Assembly: GCA_965153355.1 (NCBI GenBank)
Contig: OZ231127.1
Coordinates: 868,001 to 932,000, forward strand
Origin: Flaccisagitta enflata
Taxonomy: Eukaryota; Chaetognatha; Sagittoidea; Aphragmophora
Direction: 5' to 3'
DNA length: 64,000 nucleotides
In this document: in pieces, positions 1 through 12,180 of the stretch
Numbering within the stretch: position 1 is the first letter of the stretch
Layout: each line of letters begins with the position of its first letter
Translations under genes and position numbers: made by a program
Notes under the pieces: model-generated
Told to the model about the DNA's origin: nothing
What the model saw: only the letters and a program-made list of their open reading frames with translations
Database searches by the model: none

Positions 1-44
1 CACCCGTCCGCAACGATATTGTGACCCAGCGTCACTTGTTAGTT
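1..44 (+). repeat. 3' tail of a GTCC-core hairpin element
   Basis: The first bases (CACCCGTCCGCAACGATATT, then a GTGACCC..CGTCAC hairpin) match the tail of the fuller copy at 43,330-43,552. Only the tail is inside the window. Confidence 0.55.
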
Positions 45-110
45 TTCTTTCTCATCAATCAAAAAACTTACATCTTGGCATCAGTACATGAATTGGCGAA
101 TTTGCGAACA

Positions 111-590
111 TGTCGCCCAAGGGCAATACGTGGTCAGCGATACCCGTTGCCCTGCTTTGCATGGTTGTAAATCAGAATGAGAGGCAGGGCAGCGGCCCCG
201 AAGGGGACGAAGTCCTGTAGAACACAGGGGACTTTCATTTGTTTGTTCGTCCGTCCGTCCGTCTGTCCGTCCGTCTGCCCCTCCCCAGGCCCTCTCAGAC
301 CTGAAATCTGCCCTCTCAGGCCTAAAATCTGCCCTCTCAGGCCTGAAATCTGCCCTATCAGGCCTTGCATCTGAGAGGACGATTTCAGGCCTAAGGAAGG
401 CAGATTTTAGGCCTAGGAGCAATTTCAACCTGAAAGTCAAATTAAGGCCTATAGGACAGATTCCAAAACCTGAGAGGGCAATTTCAGGCCTAAGCCCAGA
501 TTTTAGGCCTGAGAGGGCAGATTTCCAGGCCTGAGAGGGCCTGGGGGCGAGCGGACAAGCGAAGAGTCCCCTGTGTTCTGCTTCCTCCCC
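111..590 (+). mobile_element. Foldback element with about 21-bp minisatellite core
   Basis: The left end reads GGTCAGCGATACCCGTTGCCC, then GGGCAGCGGCCCCGAAGGGG and GACGAAGTCCTGTAGAACAC. GTCC tetranucleotides follow, then a core of about 21-bp units (CTCTCAGGCCTGAAATCTGC). The core inverts its orientation half way, and the element closes with the reverse complement AGTCCCCTGTGTTCT near 566. This is the same architecture as the complete copy at 26,284-27,278. No protein is encoded; the open frames here are repeat translations. Confidence 0.6.
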
Positions 591-604
591 TAGGCCCTTC
601 TAAA

Positions 605-631
605 AGTAAATTTTGTTGTTGCCGTTGCTTC

Positions 632-663
<32 letters not shown>

Positions 664-696
664 TTGTTTTTGTTGTTGTTGTTGTTGTTTTTGTTT

Positions 697-773
<77 letters not shown>

Positions 774-781
774 GATGTTGT

Positions 782-868
<87 letters not shown>

Positions 869-1064
869 CATTGCGGTTGTTGTTATGGTTATTGTTTTTG
901 TTGCTGGCACATGTTGTAGGCTGCCCAAAAAAGGGTAAATTTTGTTGTTGCCGTTGCTTCTGTTCTATCTTGTTGTTGTTGTTGTTTGTTGTTGTTGTTG
1001 TTGTTGTTGTTTATTGTTGTTGTTGTTGTTGTTTGTTTCATTTGTTTTTTTTGTTGTTTGTTAT

Positions 1065-1097
<33 letters not shown>

Positions 1098-1413
1098 TAT
1101 TGTTATTTATTTATTTGTTGTTTGTTGTTTTTGTTGTTGTTTATTGTTTTGTTGTTTATTGTTTTTGTTGTTGTTGTTGTTGTTGTTATTTATTTATTAT
1201 TGTTGTTGTTATTTGTTGTTGTTTATTGTTATTGTTGTTGTTGTTATTGTTATTGTTGTTTATTGTTATTGTTGTTGTTGTCGTCATTGTCATCATTGTC
1301 GTCATTGTCGTCATTGTCGTCATTGTCGTTATCGTTATTATTGTGTTATTGTTGTTATTGTTATTGTTTATTATTGTTATTGTTATTGTTGTTGTTGTTG
1401 TTGTTGTTGTTAT
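605..1413. repeat. (TTG)n arrays, duplicated
   Basis: Two (TTG)n domains, about 633-865 and 970-1413, each begin with the same leader (TAAATTTTGTTGTTGCCGTT at 606 and 938), so the block was duplicated about 332 bp apart. The second copy has diverged into TTA/TCA variants. Poly-Leu, poly-Cys and poly-Val frames here are meaningless. Confidence 0.9.
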
Positions 1414-1741
1414 TGACGTCATCTTGGTTATCAACACTTCATATTTTCTCCTCTATAAAAGCTTCAGTGATGGTGCAAAAGCGTCACGCGATTATCTCTT
1501 GAGATGCATCACGAGATCCATTCATGCGTGACAGTTCTTTGATGCGGGACGATTCTTTGACGATTCTTATCACTTATGTCGTTGTTTTGAATCAAAACAA
1601 CGACAAAACTTTTGATGGCTCTTGACCATATTGGATCTGTCCATGCATGGTCAAAGCGAGTGGGAGTTTTTGTTTATGCAGTTAGATTCATAAAATGGGT
1701 GTACTACTTTTTAGATGACTGCCTCTCCTCGCACAAAAAAT
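1414..1741. other. No gene seen (unique spacer)
   Basis: Non-repetitive sequence with no long open frame and no splice-bounded exon that I can support. Confidence 0.5.
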
Positions 1742-2876
1742 AGCCGCAAAAGCGTTAGATGGTCAGCGGTACCCGTTGCCCCTATGTGAGTGTATGTTGG
1801 TGTGAGGTGGTTAGTGGGGCAGCGGCCCCGAAGGGGCCGATGACCTATGCTGGTTTTTTCTGAGTCCCAAGGTGATTTGAGCCTGGAGGCTTGGTTTTAA
1901 GCCTCAAGGTTGGGATTTGAGCTTCCAGGCAGAGATTTGAGCTTCATGGCTGGGATTTGAGCTTTGAGGCTGGGATTTGAGCCACGAGACTAGGATTTGG
2001 GCCTCAAGACTAGGATTTGGGCCTTGAGACTACAGGGAGTACCACGCCAAACAGGACAAAAGAAAACGATGTATCTTTGCTTCTAGAAATGGTAGAATGA
2101 TTCTGTAAATAGGTTCAGAAAGCTCTTAAAAAACGATTTTTTTATCTGTATTTTGCCAAAGGCTCATTAAGAAAACTGAATCCCTTTGTATTGTTTAAAG
2201 CAAAGTATAGTTTTTACTTTTAGTTTTTGCTTGTTTTGTTGTATATTGACAAGCATCTTTTTATCCTACTCTCATTTCCAAACAAATGGTGCTACAATCC
2301 CGGCAATGGTCTTGAATTAAAGATATTGTGAGGTAGAATCATACCTCTGCAAAAAATGAGAAAATTGTACAATATTGGTTAGGTCCAGAGACTTTTTTGT
2401 AAGTTTCATTACAAAAAAGTTTTATGTGCATTGATAAAAATTTCAATAACTATATTGAATGATACAATTTTGACAAAGGTCATGAGGGAATCCCAATCTT
2501 CAGTGTCCTAGCATAACTGACAAACATTTCTGATCATTTTTTGTCATCTATATGTGAATATGACTTGAAAAATCTAAGGAAAAACCTTGAATTTGGATAG
2601 AAATTAGCATTTTTTGCTAAAAAAAGGCATTTTTTCATGGTTTTGCTGAGGATATATGTTAACCATGACTAGCAAAAGTCTGTATCATTCAAAAATCGTC
2701 TGAAGTTATCTTTTAGAAACAGTTTTCAGAAATGATTTTGCACTTCTAGAAGCAAAAATACATCGTTTTCTTTTGTCCTGTTTGATGTGATACACCCTGT
2801 AGGATTGGAGCCTGGAGGCTTGGATTTGAGCCTTGAGGCTGGGATTAGAGCTTCAAGGCTGGGATTTGAGGCCTAT
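1742..2876 (+). mobile_element. Foldback element (variant end), split by a MITE
   Basis: The end reads GCAAAAGCGTTAGATGGTCA, GCGGTACCCGTTGCCC, then GGGGCAGCGGCCCCGAAGGG and the variant GCCGATGACCTATGCT instead of GACGAAGTCCTGTAG. The core is a minisatellite of about 21 bp (GCCTCAAGGCTGGGATTTGA). The core is interrupted at 2033-2799 by an insertion and resumes at 2802. Confidence 0.6.
2033..2799. mobile_element. MITE with about 55-bp TIRs, TA target duplication
   Basis: 767 bp bounded by TA (2031-2032 and 2800-2801). The left terminus CAGGGAGTACCACGCCAAAC and the reverse complement of the right terminus CAGGGTGTATCACATCAAAC stay similar for about 55 bp, through CAAAAGAAAACGATGTAT and GCTTCTAGAA. 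There is no transposase frame. TA duplication plus long TIRs suggests a Tc1/mariner-type non-autonomous element; the superfamily is inferred. The host minisatellite shows the empty site GAGAC-TA-GGATT just upstream. Confidence 0.85.
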
Positions 2877-3660
2877 GATAATTCTAACTTTCCTCTAACT
2901 TACTTCTAACTCACGATGATTGCATCTGACACTTAAATAAGTTTGGTTACCAAAATTGACATTATTCACATGGCATTTCAGTACTGTAGTTGACAGTCAA
3001 CTGATTCTGACAAAAAAGTTTTTTACGAGTTGTTCAAAATAGGAAATGAGATTTGAATTTGTCCATTGTATTGAAAAGCATCTCACAAAAGTGACTTGCC
3101 TTTTTAAGTTGGTGACCAAGCAAAAAAAAATGTCGTAGGCGATTTTTTGCTCATACCGTGTTCCGATTTATTTTTCAGAATGTGATAAAACATAGATTTT
3201 CTTAAGAAATACATTCAGATATCACTAATTGATAGAATTTGATTCAAACATGTAGTTCCTGGCCTGCTAACGACCTTTTTTACAATCTGCCGTTTACATT
3301 TTTCCACTCCAACTCTTTAATTTGATGTTTCACGTACGTTCCAGGCCATGAATCTGGAATGCGAGTTACAATGAAGTCATTCTCGAGGTTTTCATGGTGC
3401 TCAGTGCGTCACGGGTGTCGGTATTCCGCATAAATAAAAAGATCATATCAAAACCACCTGTGAATGATGATCAGAAGATGATGCAGATTCACACATTTTT
3501 CGTAACATGTGGATTTGTGGCGTCCATAAAGCAAATCTTTTGGCTTAGACATAAGCAAAACTTTTTGCCTCAATTAGGATACTTAAATAAATCAGAGAAG
3601 AAAAATAAACCTTGGGAAGACCGATGTAAAGACAACTAATGTGGAAATCTAGGCTCTCTC
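2877..3660. other. No gene seen (AT-rich unique sequence)
   Basis: AT-rich sequence. An 81-codon open frame (3394-3639) has no splice context, domain or homologous look, so I do not call it. Confidence 0.5.
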
Positions 3661-3833
3661 TCTCTGGACCTCGTTTGTCTGAGATGGAATGCTAGAAAAT
3701 GCTAGAAAAAAACGTTTGTTGAGGTTGCCATCGGCGTTATCGTTTTCGTTTTTTGTTTTTCGTTTTTTTTTTTTTTTTTTGGTTCTTGATTCCATTTTTT
3801 CCCTCCTTTGCTTTCCTCCCACATGATTGAATG

Positions 3834-3858
3834 TGTGTGTGTGTGTGTGTGTGTGTGT
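3834..3858. repeat. (GT)n microsatellite
   Basis: Short GT tract. The flanks, a T-run near 3764-3780 and A/G-rich sequence at 3930-3980, are low complexity. Confidence 0.85.
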
Positions 3859-4059
3859 CTTATACTTGAAAGGAGTCTCCGGGGAGCTTTTATACGTCGA
3901 CACTTTTTTCCAGCTACAACATTTAATGAGAGAGTAAAAAAAAAAAAGGAAAAAAGGAAAAAGAGGAAGAAGAAAAAATCTCGTTCTGAAAGAGAAACAA
4001 AGCCTCGGACTCTAAAGGCTCAGAATGGAAACAAGTGCGCGGTTATTTTGTGCCGAAGT

Positions 4060-4450
4060 TGACAACTGACGAATCGACTGACTGGCGGTCGGCAGCAGAC
4101 AGGAGACAGCAGATAGTCGAGTGCTGACAGCAGATAGCAGACTGCTGATAGTAGATAGCTGATAAATGACAGCTTTAAGCATATAGGCGACAGCCGACAA
4201 AATGTAGTCCACCGCCAATAGTTGTCATTGCATTGGTGACAGCAAATGGCCAGTTGCGTGACTGACAGATAACAGCAAATAGGAGACAGTTGAAAGTCAG
4301 CAGATAGCCAAGAGTCAACAGCTGACAGAAAATAGCAGCCAATTGACAGAAAATAGCAGACAGCCAAGACTTGAAAGCTGAAGGCTAACATCTTACATCT
4401 GACAGCTGACAGCAGATACCAAATAGACTCTACAGCTGACTAGCATGGTG
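4060..4450. repeat. Degenerate GACAGCAGATAG-type minisatellite
   Basis: Many diverged units of 8-14 bp around CTGACAGCAGATAG, AGCAGATAGC and GACAGCTGA. No stable period survives, so it looks like an old array. Long frames on the minus strand (LLSAV-type) are its translation. Confidence 0.6.
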
Positions 4451-4678
4451 CCAGAACGACTAGGATGACTAGATTGACTAACACGCATAGAGGCGACACT
4501 CAACATACAAACAACGAAGAGACAAAAGGCAACATAAGAAGCGATTACGTTATTGCTTTAATGTAATTTTAGATTTGTTTGTGTACAGGCCCAACTGCCA
4601 GACTTTCAGTATTTTGTCAACTCTCTCAGTGCTTGTCCATTGGTCTGTTTGTTTGTCTGTTTGTGTGTCTGACTGTCC

Positions 4679-5000
<322 letters not shown>

Positions 5001-5001
<1 letters not shown>

Positions 5002-6430
5002 CAAAGAGAAATTCGTTTGGGGCGCTAATTCGACTTTAACGCGTTTTGGAGACGAGTTTTATGACATAGAAGAAAAAAAACAAGAGAAGAAAAAACTGTA
5101 ATATTCATTTCGGTTTCACTTGATTCTGCATGACAAGAACAGTTAACATTTTTACACTATGCGCAAAATTTGATTGTTGAATAAGCTTGTTGAAGCTTGA
5201 AAAGTGTTTCTCCACCCAGTCAACCGCATTTTGAAACAGGTCACTCGGCTGTTTGTTCGCCCGTTCGCTTGCTCGCCCATTCGCTTGCCATATCAGGAGT
5301 CATATGCCGCTCATGACCTAAATCATGAGCCAGCTAATGAATGAATGTAATTTACATGTATTGCCTCATCGTCGCATTGATCCCTCATAGGAGCCACCAG
5401 CCGCCCCGGGGGTCAAATACCGCCCTAGGATCCGCCCAACGATACTCATGCCGCCCTAGAATACTCAAACCACCTCACGGAACGTGATAGAAATTCTGTC
5501 AAAGTGGAAAAAAGGCCGAGAAGTTAAATTCTCTACAAATTCGATGGAAATGAATGTTTTTGTTGTAGTTAATCCGGTCGTTTTTAGCGACGCAATTTCG
5601 CGCTCAGTCTCAAATTCAACCTAGATTTTCCCTATTTTTAGTCGCGTGCACGCGACTCTATGACCCACTCTGTCAGTCTGTCGGTCCGTCTGTCGGTCGG
5701 TCCATCGGTCTGTCACGCATAGCTTTTTTTCGCTGTTTTTTTTTCGTTTTAAGTCATTTTGTATTTTGTCTTTTAGTCTTGACGACCGCACGCGACTTAG
5801 AGGTGTTGGCCTTGTTTTCCTCTTTTCTCACCTCTTTTTTTCATCTTTTATTCTTTTATTTTTTTCCTCTATTTCCTAGACAGATAGACAGACACACACA
5901 CGCAGACAATCAAACAGACACACAGACACAAAGAAACACAGTGAGAAAGAGAGTTGAAGCGTCAGAGTAAACCAGTGACAGATTAATGTGGTGATGTGGT
6001 GATGTGGTGATGTACTGATCGACAGGTGGACCCAAAGGACAGACCAAACGATTCAAACGACTGTAAAATTCACGCCAAATCAGAGAGCGAGGAGGAAGAG
6101 AAGGAGGAAGAGGGAGAGGAAGAGGAGGAGGAATAAGAGGAGGTCAAGACTCCAACAAGAGGGACAAAAGAAAATCCATTCCCATGAATTCTAAATGAGA
6201 AACTTCTCTCGACTTATTTTAACCCTCACGTTCTTTTTTCTCTCTCTTTTCCTTTTAAATTTTTTCAGTTGACCTTCTCAAGAAGCATTTCTTGAAATCG
6301 TTTTATCTCGCATTTTTGCTATCGACCGCGACCAAAACAACCAAACGACCTTGGCAAAGCCCTCGCTTGAAAAAAAAAGAGCAAAAAAGAAAAAATCACG
6401 TAACGAGTGGTAAAAAAACTGGCCAAAATA
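5001..6430. other. No gene seen; one GTCGCGTG-element fragment
   Basis: Mostly unique AT-rich sequence. 5640-5722 carries a GTCGCGTGCACGCGAC hairpin followed by GTCGGTCC tetranucleotides, an end fragment of the GTCC-core family. 6075-6140 is a purine-rich GAGGAA tract. No exon can be supported. Confidence 0.5.
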
Positions 6431-7022
6431 CCATCTTGGCCATAAACATAAGCACAGTAGGTGTATAAGTTGATTCATTGACTAGAAGTGAGCAGCAAAC
6501 TTATCAGACTGCATCTAATATTTAATATGGCCATGTTGAGCATCCACTACCGCATGCATTCACATTGACACTGACTCGTACAGAGACTGGAGGTACTCTG
6601 AAGCGATGTTGTTTCAAACCATTTATGCGGTTCATTTCAGCCCTGCTTTGCATGTTGTTTTCCCCTGTTCCTGCGGGTTTTTTGTTTGAATCTTTGAGTT
6701 CTCAATTAGGTTGAGATCAAAATTGATGTGGGCTGACCCTAGACGAGCTTAACTCGTCGTTCTTACAATATATTTGGTGCAGTGTGCCAGTGCACCATTC
6801 TCCATAAACTAAGAAAGATTTGCCCAACCAAACTTGCAAAGAGCAAATATTTTATTCATTTGGCTCTCATTTCTAAACGAATAAAGATACAGGAACCAGC
6901 TTGGTCTCAATTGATAGATTTTTCGAAGTTGCAAATTTTGAGAAAAAAAATCATCTCTCTGCGATTAAAATCAAGCAAGTTATGACACTTTAAAGCTGTG
7001 CTTATATCTATGGTCTAGATGG
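6431..7022 (+). mobile_element. MITE family 2, copy A (TA target)
   Basis: 592 bp bounded by TA (6429-6430, 7023-7024). The TIR begins CCATCTTGGCCATAAACATA; the right end is its near reverse complement (TATCTATGGTCTAGATGG). The interior is homologous, in the opposite orientation, to the copy at 20,903-21,482: compare the tracts around 6795-6990 and 20,940-21,150. No transposase is present. The 67-codon frame inside is not supported as a gene. Confidence 0.85.
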
Positions 7023-7024
7023 TA

Positions 7025-7450
7025 GCCAATATCTTAGCAAATGATCATCCTTGAAAAAAAATTATAGACACTTAAAAACAAGTGTCAGGTTTTGAATGAA
7101 TTGAACTAATCACTCACGCTTGGTTGCTTACAGACGAGTAAGACCAATTTAGTTATTGATCCTGGCTTGGTCACTTCTGAAAAGAGTAAGGAAAACTCTT
7201 TCAGGTAGGACCTATCTAATTATTGCAGCTTTATCTGTTTTTTGTTTTTTGCTGATATCTTTAAAGATCTGAAAATTCATTGGCAAGATAGTACTATATT
7301 AGAAATTTAGAACTAGAATCAAAATTTGAAAGATATTTAGCTTCAAGAAAACATAAAAAGGTTTTACAAAATGTGACTACTCTTTATCGACCCATATATA
7401 TAAAAGAAGAAAAAAGCACATATACCTCAAAGAAATTCTCCCTCAATCCC
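7025..7450. other. No gene seen
   Basis: AT-rich unique sequence with short open frames only. Confidence 0.5.
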
Positions 7451-7552
7451 TTGAAATTTGAGTGACGAGGAGGGGGGGAGGCGGGGTTGGGATTGCACGC
7501 ACTTGACCCTCATTGTGATGACGGGGGGGGGAATGCGCGCGTGTTTTTCTCC

Positions 7553-8010
<458 letters not shown>

Positions 8011-8218
8011 CTTCCTCTCGTTATATCTATTCTGACCATTTTCTGGATAGAATGTTAGTAATGGATTAATGGTCTATGGACCACTCGCTATTTAGGACTC
8101 CCCCTATTCAGAATATCCCCCTCCCCCCCCCCCAAAAAAGCGTTCTCAAAACCTCATTTTCACGTCCCCTTCCATCCCACAATCCGACCATCTCTTCTTT
8201 TCATCGTCTCATTTTTAG

Positions 8219-9245
8219 GCAGCGGCCCCGAAGGAAACGAAGTCCTGTAGAACACCGGGGGAATCTGTCCGTCTGTCCGTCTGTCCGTCAGTCCCCCCCC
8301 TGCCCCACCCTCAGGGCTTTGTCTCCCTTGGGGCCAAAATCCAAACTGTATGGCCCAAATCCAAGCAAAATGGCCTAAATCCAGGCAAAATGGGCCAAAT
8401 CCAGGCAAAATGGGCCAAATCCAGGCAAAATGGCCCAAAACCAAGCAAAATGGGCCAAATCTGGCAAGAAAAACTGAATTCTGGCCTGAGTTCTATCATT
8501 TTGGCCCCTTAAACTTAGATTCTGGCTCCTGTAATCCTCAACCTAACCATAGACACCCAGATCCTGACCTTTGGGACCCAGATTCTGACCTCCAAGACCT
8601 AGGTTCTGGCCTTAAAGACCCAAATCCTAGCCTCAGAGACCAAGAAATTGGTTTCTGAGACCCAAATTCTGGTCTCAGAGACCCAGATCCTGGCCTGCTC
8701 CTCCCTCAACATAACCCACAAACTATAAAATAAGGGCAAGGGGACCATTTTCCATATACTGCCTTTTGTCATTTCTCCATGATATTCAATGAAAATTTGA
8801 ATAACAGGGCATCCTGGACAGAAGGAAGGCAGACAGAAGGACAGATGGATGGACAGACGGACGGATGGATGGATGGATGGATGGACGAACGGACGGACGG
8901 ACAGACGGACAGATTCCCCCTGTGTTCTACAGGACACACTTACTTTGTTTTATTGTAAATCGCGAAGTGGTTTTTCTTTCGGATGAAAATCCTTCAGTTG
9001 AAATCTATCGATTTTAACTTTTAAGTTGCTTATTGCTATGACTTATTCTTATATGTAAGCTCTAAATCAAGGGATATCCATTTAAGGATGGATTTAAGCC
9101 CAGGATTTCACTTCGCGAATCAGTCGAGTGTGAGGACTTTGTCCCCATTGGGGCCGCTGCCCTGCTTCCTCTCAACCTAAATCCCTTTCTACTCAAGCAG
9201 GGCACGGGTACCGCTGACCACTTACTGCCTTTGGGCTGCTATTTA
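8219..9245 (+). mobile_element. Foldback element carrying a nested insertion
   Basis: The left end GGCAGCGGCCCCGAAGGAAA and ACGAAGTCCTGTAGAACACC leads into GTCC arrays, then a minisatellite of about 19 bp (GGCCCAAATCCAGGCAAAAT) that drifts into CTGGCCT..GACCCAGAT units. It then passes through GGAC arrays (8815-8905) to the inverted end. That end (TGTGTTCTACAGGA | CTTTGTCCCCATTGGGGCC) is broken at 8935-9132 by another insertion. It closes with GGGCACGGGTACCGCTGACC near 9210. Confidence 0.7.
8935..9132. mobile_element. 198-bp insertion with TIRs and AGGA duplication
   Basis: The segment starts CACACTTACTTTG, ends with CAGTCGAGTGTG, and has a second inverted motif further in (TCGCGAAGTG near 8960, CACTTCGCGA near 9110). 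It is flanked by AGGA on both sides (8931-8934, 9133-9136). Removing it restores CTACAGGACTT, the standard end of the foldback family. Confidence 0.7.
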
Positions 9246-9730
9246 AGGTGCGACGTATCCCTCCGTTGGTTGGTCAGTCGGTTGGTTGGTTAGCATGGAT
9301 GTAGGGGGCGCCAGGTCCAACACGTCCATGGACGTGGTAAAAGTCGGTCTTGAAATCCCAGTCGGTCTTGAATTAAAACTGATTTCATATTGAAAAACTA
9401 TAAATCTCTTTCAAATACAACTTAAAAAGACTAGAATTCAGTTTAGTTGGTTTAAAGTATCACAAGAAAGCCTTTCGACGGAGGATTTTCATTCAGAAAT
9501 GACGAAAAAGTAAAAAAAAATAGAATAATTTTGCTGTTTTCACTTTTTATTCAAGTCGGTCTTGGTCCTGACTCGGTCTTGAAATACTAAGTGGACGTGG
9601 CAAATTTTGAAGCTCCCCTACATCCATGTTGGTTTGTAGGTTGATTGGTCGGTCGGTAAAACAGTCGGTCGGTCTCGCAAAAGTTTAACCACTCCTATGC
9701 CACATCTATTGGCCTACTTGGCCTTGTTTC
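9246..9730. mobile_element. GGTT/GGTC-core hairpin element, split
   Basis: AAGGTGCGACGTATCCC at 9246 followed by GGTTGGTTGG arrays, resuming after an insertion with GGTCGGTCGG and closing in GGCCTACTTGGCCTTGTTT. A related end, inverted, lies at about 20,484-20,610 (AAGGCCAAGTAGGCCAATAAGGTGCGACGT). Confidence 0.5.
9294..9628. mobile_element. 335-bp MITE, 8-bp target duplication
   Basis: The perfect 14-bp terminus CATGGATGTAGGGG is inverted at the right end (CCCCTACATCCATG). Flanks are TTGGTTAG (9286-9293) and TTGGTTTG (9629-9636), 7 of 8 identical. Subterminal GTGGACGTGG/CATGGACGTGG and repeated AGTCGGTCTTGAA lie inside. An 8-bp duplication suggests a hAT-like element; the superfamily is inference. 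Confidence 0.7.
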
Positions 9731-10080
9731 TTTTCTTAGTCTTTTTAATCAGTCTTCAGATCTATTCTTCCAGGCTTCCACTTCCTATAAGTCCCAGTCA
9801 AATTGCCCATTGATCTCCCGATTAGATTTTCATTTGTTCTTTGCTTGAAAGTTCTATTTTCGTTTTTTTTTTTTTAGGTTTTCCAACTGATTAAATCCCA
9901 TTTTCTTTGTAATTGACGCGCGTATGTTTTACAGCGTGTTAGGTGCTAATCATATTGCACAATTTAAACAGTTGCAACGCATATATTTTTCCTTACCATG
10001 ATTTAGTACTAGCCAAATCTTCTCTTCTCTTCCAGCTGGTCCTTTACTTCCTTCTTCTTCTTTCTCTCGGTGTTGTTGCG
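9731..10080. other. No gene seen
   Basis: Pyrimidine-leaning unique sequence with no supported exon. Confidence 0.5.
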
Positions 10081-10086
10081 TTGTTT

Positions 10087-10170
<84 letters not shown>

Positions 10171-10182
10171 TTGCTGTGGTTT

Positions 10183-10232
<50 letters not shown>

Positions 10233-10234
10233 GC

Positions 10235-10280
<46 letters not shown>

Positions 10281-10282
10281 GC

Positions 10283-10334
<52 letters not shown>

Positions 10335-10862
10335 ATGTTTGTTGTTGATGGTGTTGCTGTTGCTGTTGTTGTTGGTGTTGTTGTTCTTCTTTTTCTTCTC
10401 CTTCTTCTTCTTCTTCTTCTTTTTCTTATTCTTTTTCTTATTCTTCTTCTTCTTCTTCTTCTTCTTTCTTCTTCTTCTTCTTCTTCTTCTTCTTCTTCTT
10501 CTTCTTCTTCTTCTTCTTCTTCTTCTTCTTCTTCTTCTTCTTCTTCTTCTTCTTCTTCTTCTTCTTCTTCTTCTTCTTCCTCTTCTCCTTCCTCTTCTTC
10601 TTCTTCTTCTTCTTCTTCTTCTTCTTCTTCTTCTTCTTCTTCTTCTTCTTCTTCTTCTTCTTCTTCTTCTTCTTCTTCTTCTTCTTCTTCTTCTTCTTCT
10701 TCTTCTTCTTCTTCTTCTTCTTCTTCTTCTTCTTCTTCTTCTTCTTCTTCTTCTTCTTCTTCTTCTTCTTCTTCTTCTTCTTCTTCTTCTTCTTCTTCTT
10801 CTTCTTCTTCTTCTTCTTCTTCTTCTTCTTCTTCCTCTTCCTCTTCCTCTCCTTCTTCTTCT
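10081..10862. repeat. (TTG)n then (TTC)n, about 780 bp
   Basis: (TTG)n at 10,087-10,380 changes abruptly to (TTC)n at 10,385-10,862. The second part is an almost pure polypyrimidine strand of about 475 bp. Poly-Leu, poly-Ser and poly-Lys frames here are not genes. Confidence 0.95.
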
Positions 10863-11011
10863 TTCTTCCGCCTTCCTCACTTGAGCAGTTTTCCTCATTT
10901 GTTGCTTTCAATCGGTTCTTCCATCCATGCATCATTTTTGATGATAAACGGTTTCCCTAACCAACTTCTGGCAGCCCCAATTCTCATGTTTCTCTTGTGT
11001 TTCTATTTTCT

Positions 11012-11679
<668 letters not shown>

Positions 11680-11938
11680 GGGCGTGTTTCTAGTGAGCGC
11701 CAAAAAGGCGTTTCGTCCTGTGAAACGCGATAACAGTGTGAACACATATTTAAGAATTTCAACCGTCCCACGAGGAAGTGAGCGAAGTGAGTGAGCGAGC
11801 CCGTGAACGGAGCGAGCAAGCGAAGCGAGCGTAGCGCTGCGGAGCGAGTGAGCGGAGTGAGCGGTGCGAGCGAACGAACTTTGCGAGTGACCGAGTGGCC
11901 CTTTCAAAACGCGATCGTCTTTGACTAGAAACGCCCCC
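11680..11938 (+). mobile_element. AGCGA-rich element, copy 1
   Basis: 259 bp with inverted termini GGGCGTGTTTCTAGT and ACTAGAAACGCCCCC. Direct repeats TCAATTCCAAGTTA (11,666-11,679) and TCAATTCCAAGTAA (11,939-11,952) flank it, 13 of 14 identical. The interior has a conserved AACGCGATAACAGTGTGAAC box, then a quasi-periodic AGCGAAGCGAGCG/GAGTGAGCGG tract. Other copies lie at 27,929, 33,376, 42,661 and, truncated, 41,610. No coding capacity. Confidence 0.8.
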
Positions 11939-12019
11939 TCAATTCCAAGTAACTGCCTCTGAGGAACTGAGAGTGAGAATGCTTGATCTAGTTTCCATAT
12001 TAGTAGTTGTTCAACATTG

Positions 12020-12180
12020 AGAACAAGGCCGGGTACACGGCCAAAACCAGTTGCGGACGGGTGGGCAGGGGTGGAAATGCGTGTTTTCACACTTTTCGAC
12101 TCGTGCTCACAGAGGGACGGACCAACAGTCCAAGGGACGGACTGAGGGACGGACCGACGGATTGATCAACGGACCGATGG
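12020..12180 (-). mobile_element. GGAC-core hairpin element, inverted copy
   Basis: AACAAGGCCGGGTACACGGC, AGTTGCGGACGGGTGGGCAG and then GGACGGAC/GGACCGACGG arrays: the reverse complement of the family member at 12,824-12,991. Confidence 0.55.

Noticed and set aside
10044-10898. Long poly-Leu, poly-Arg, poly-Lys and poly-Ser frames
   Set aside because: Pure translations of (TTG)n/(TTC)n with no flanking coding sequence or splice support.
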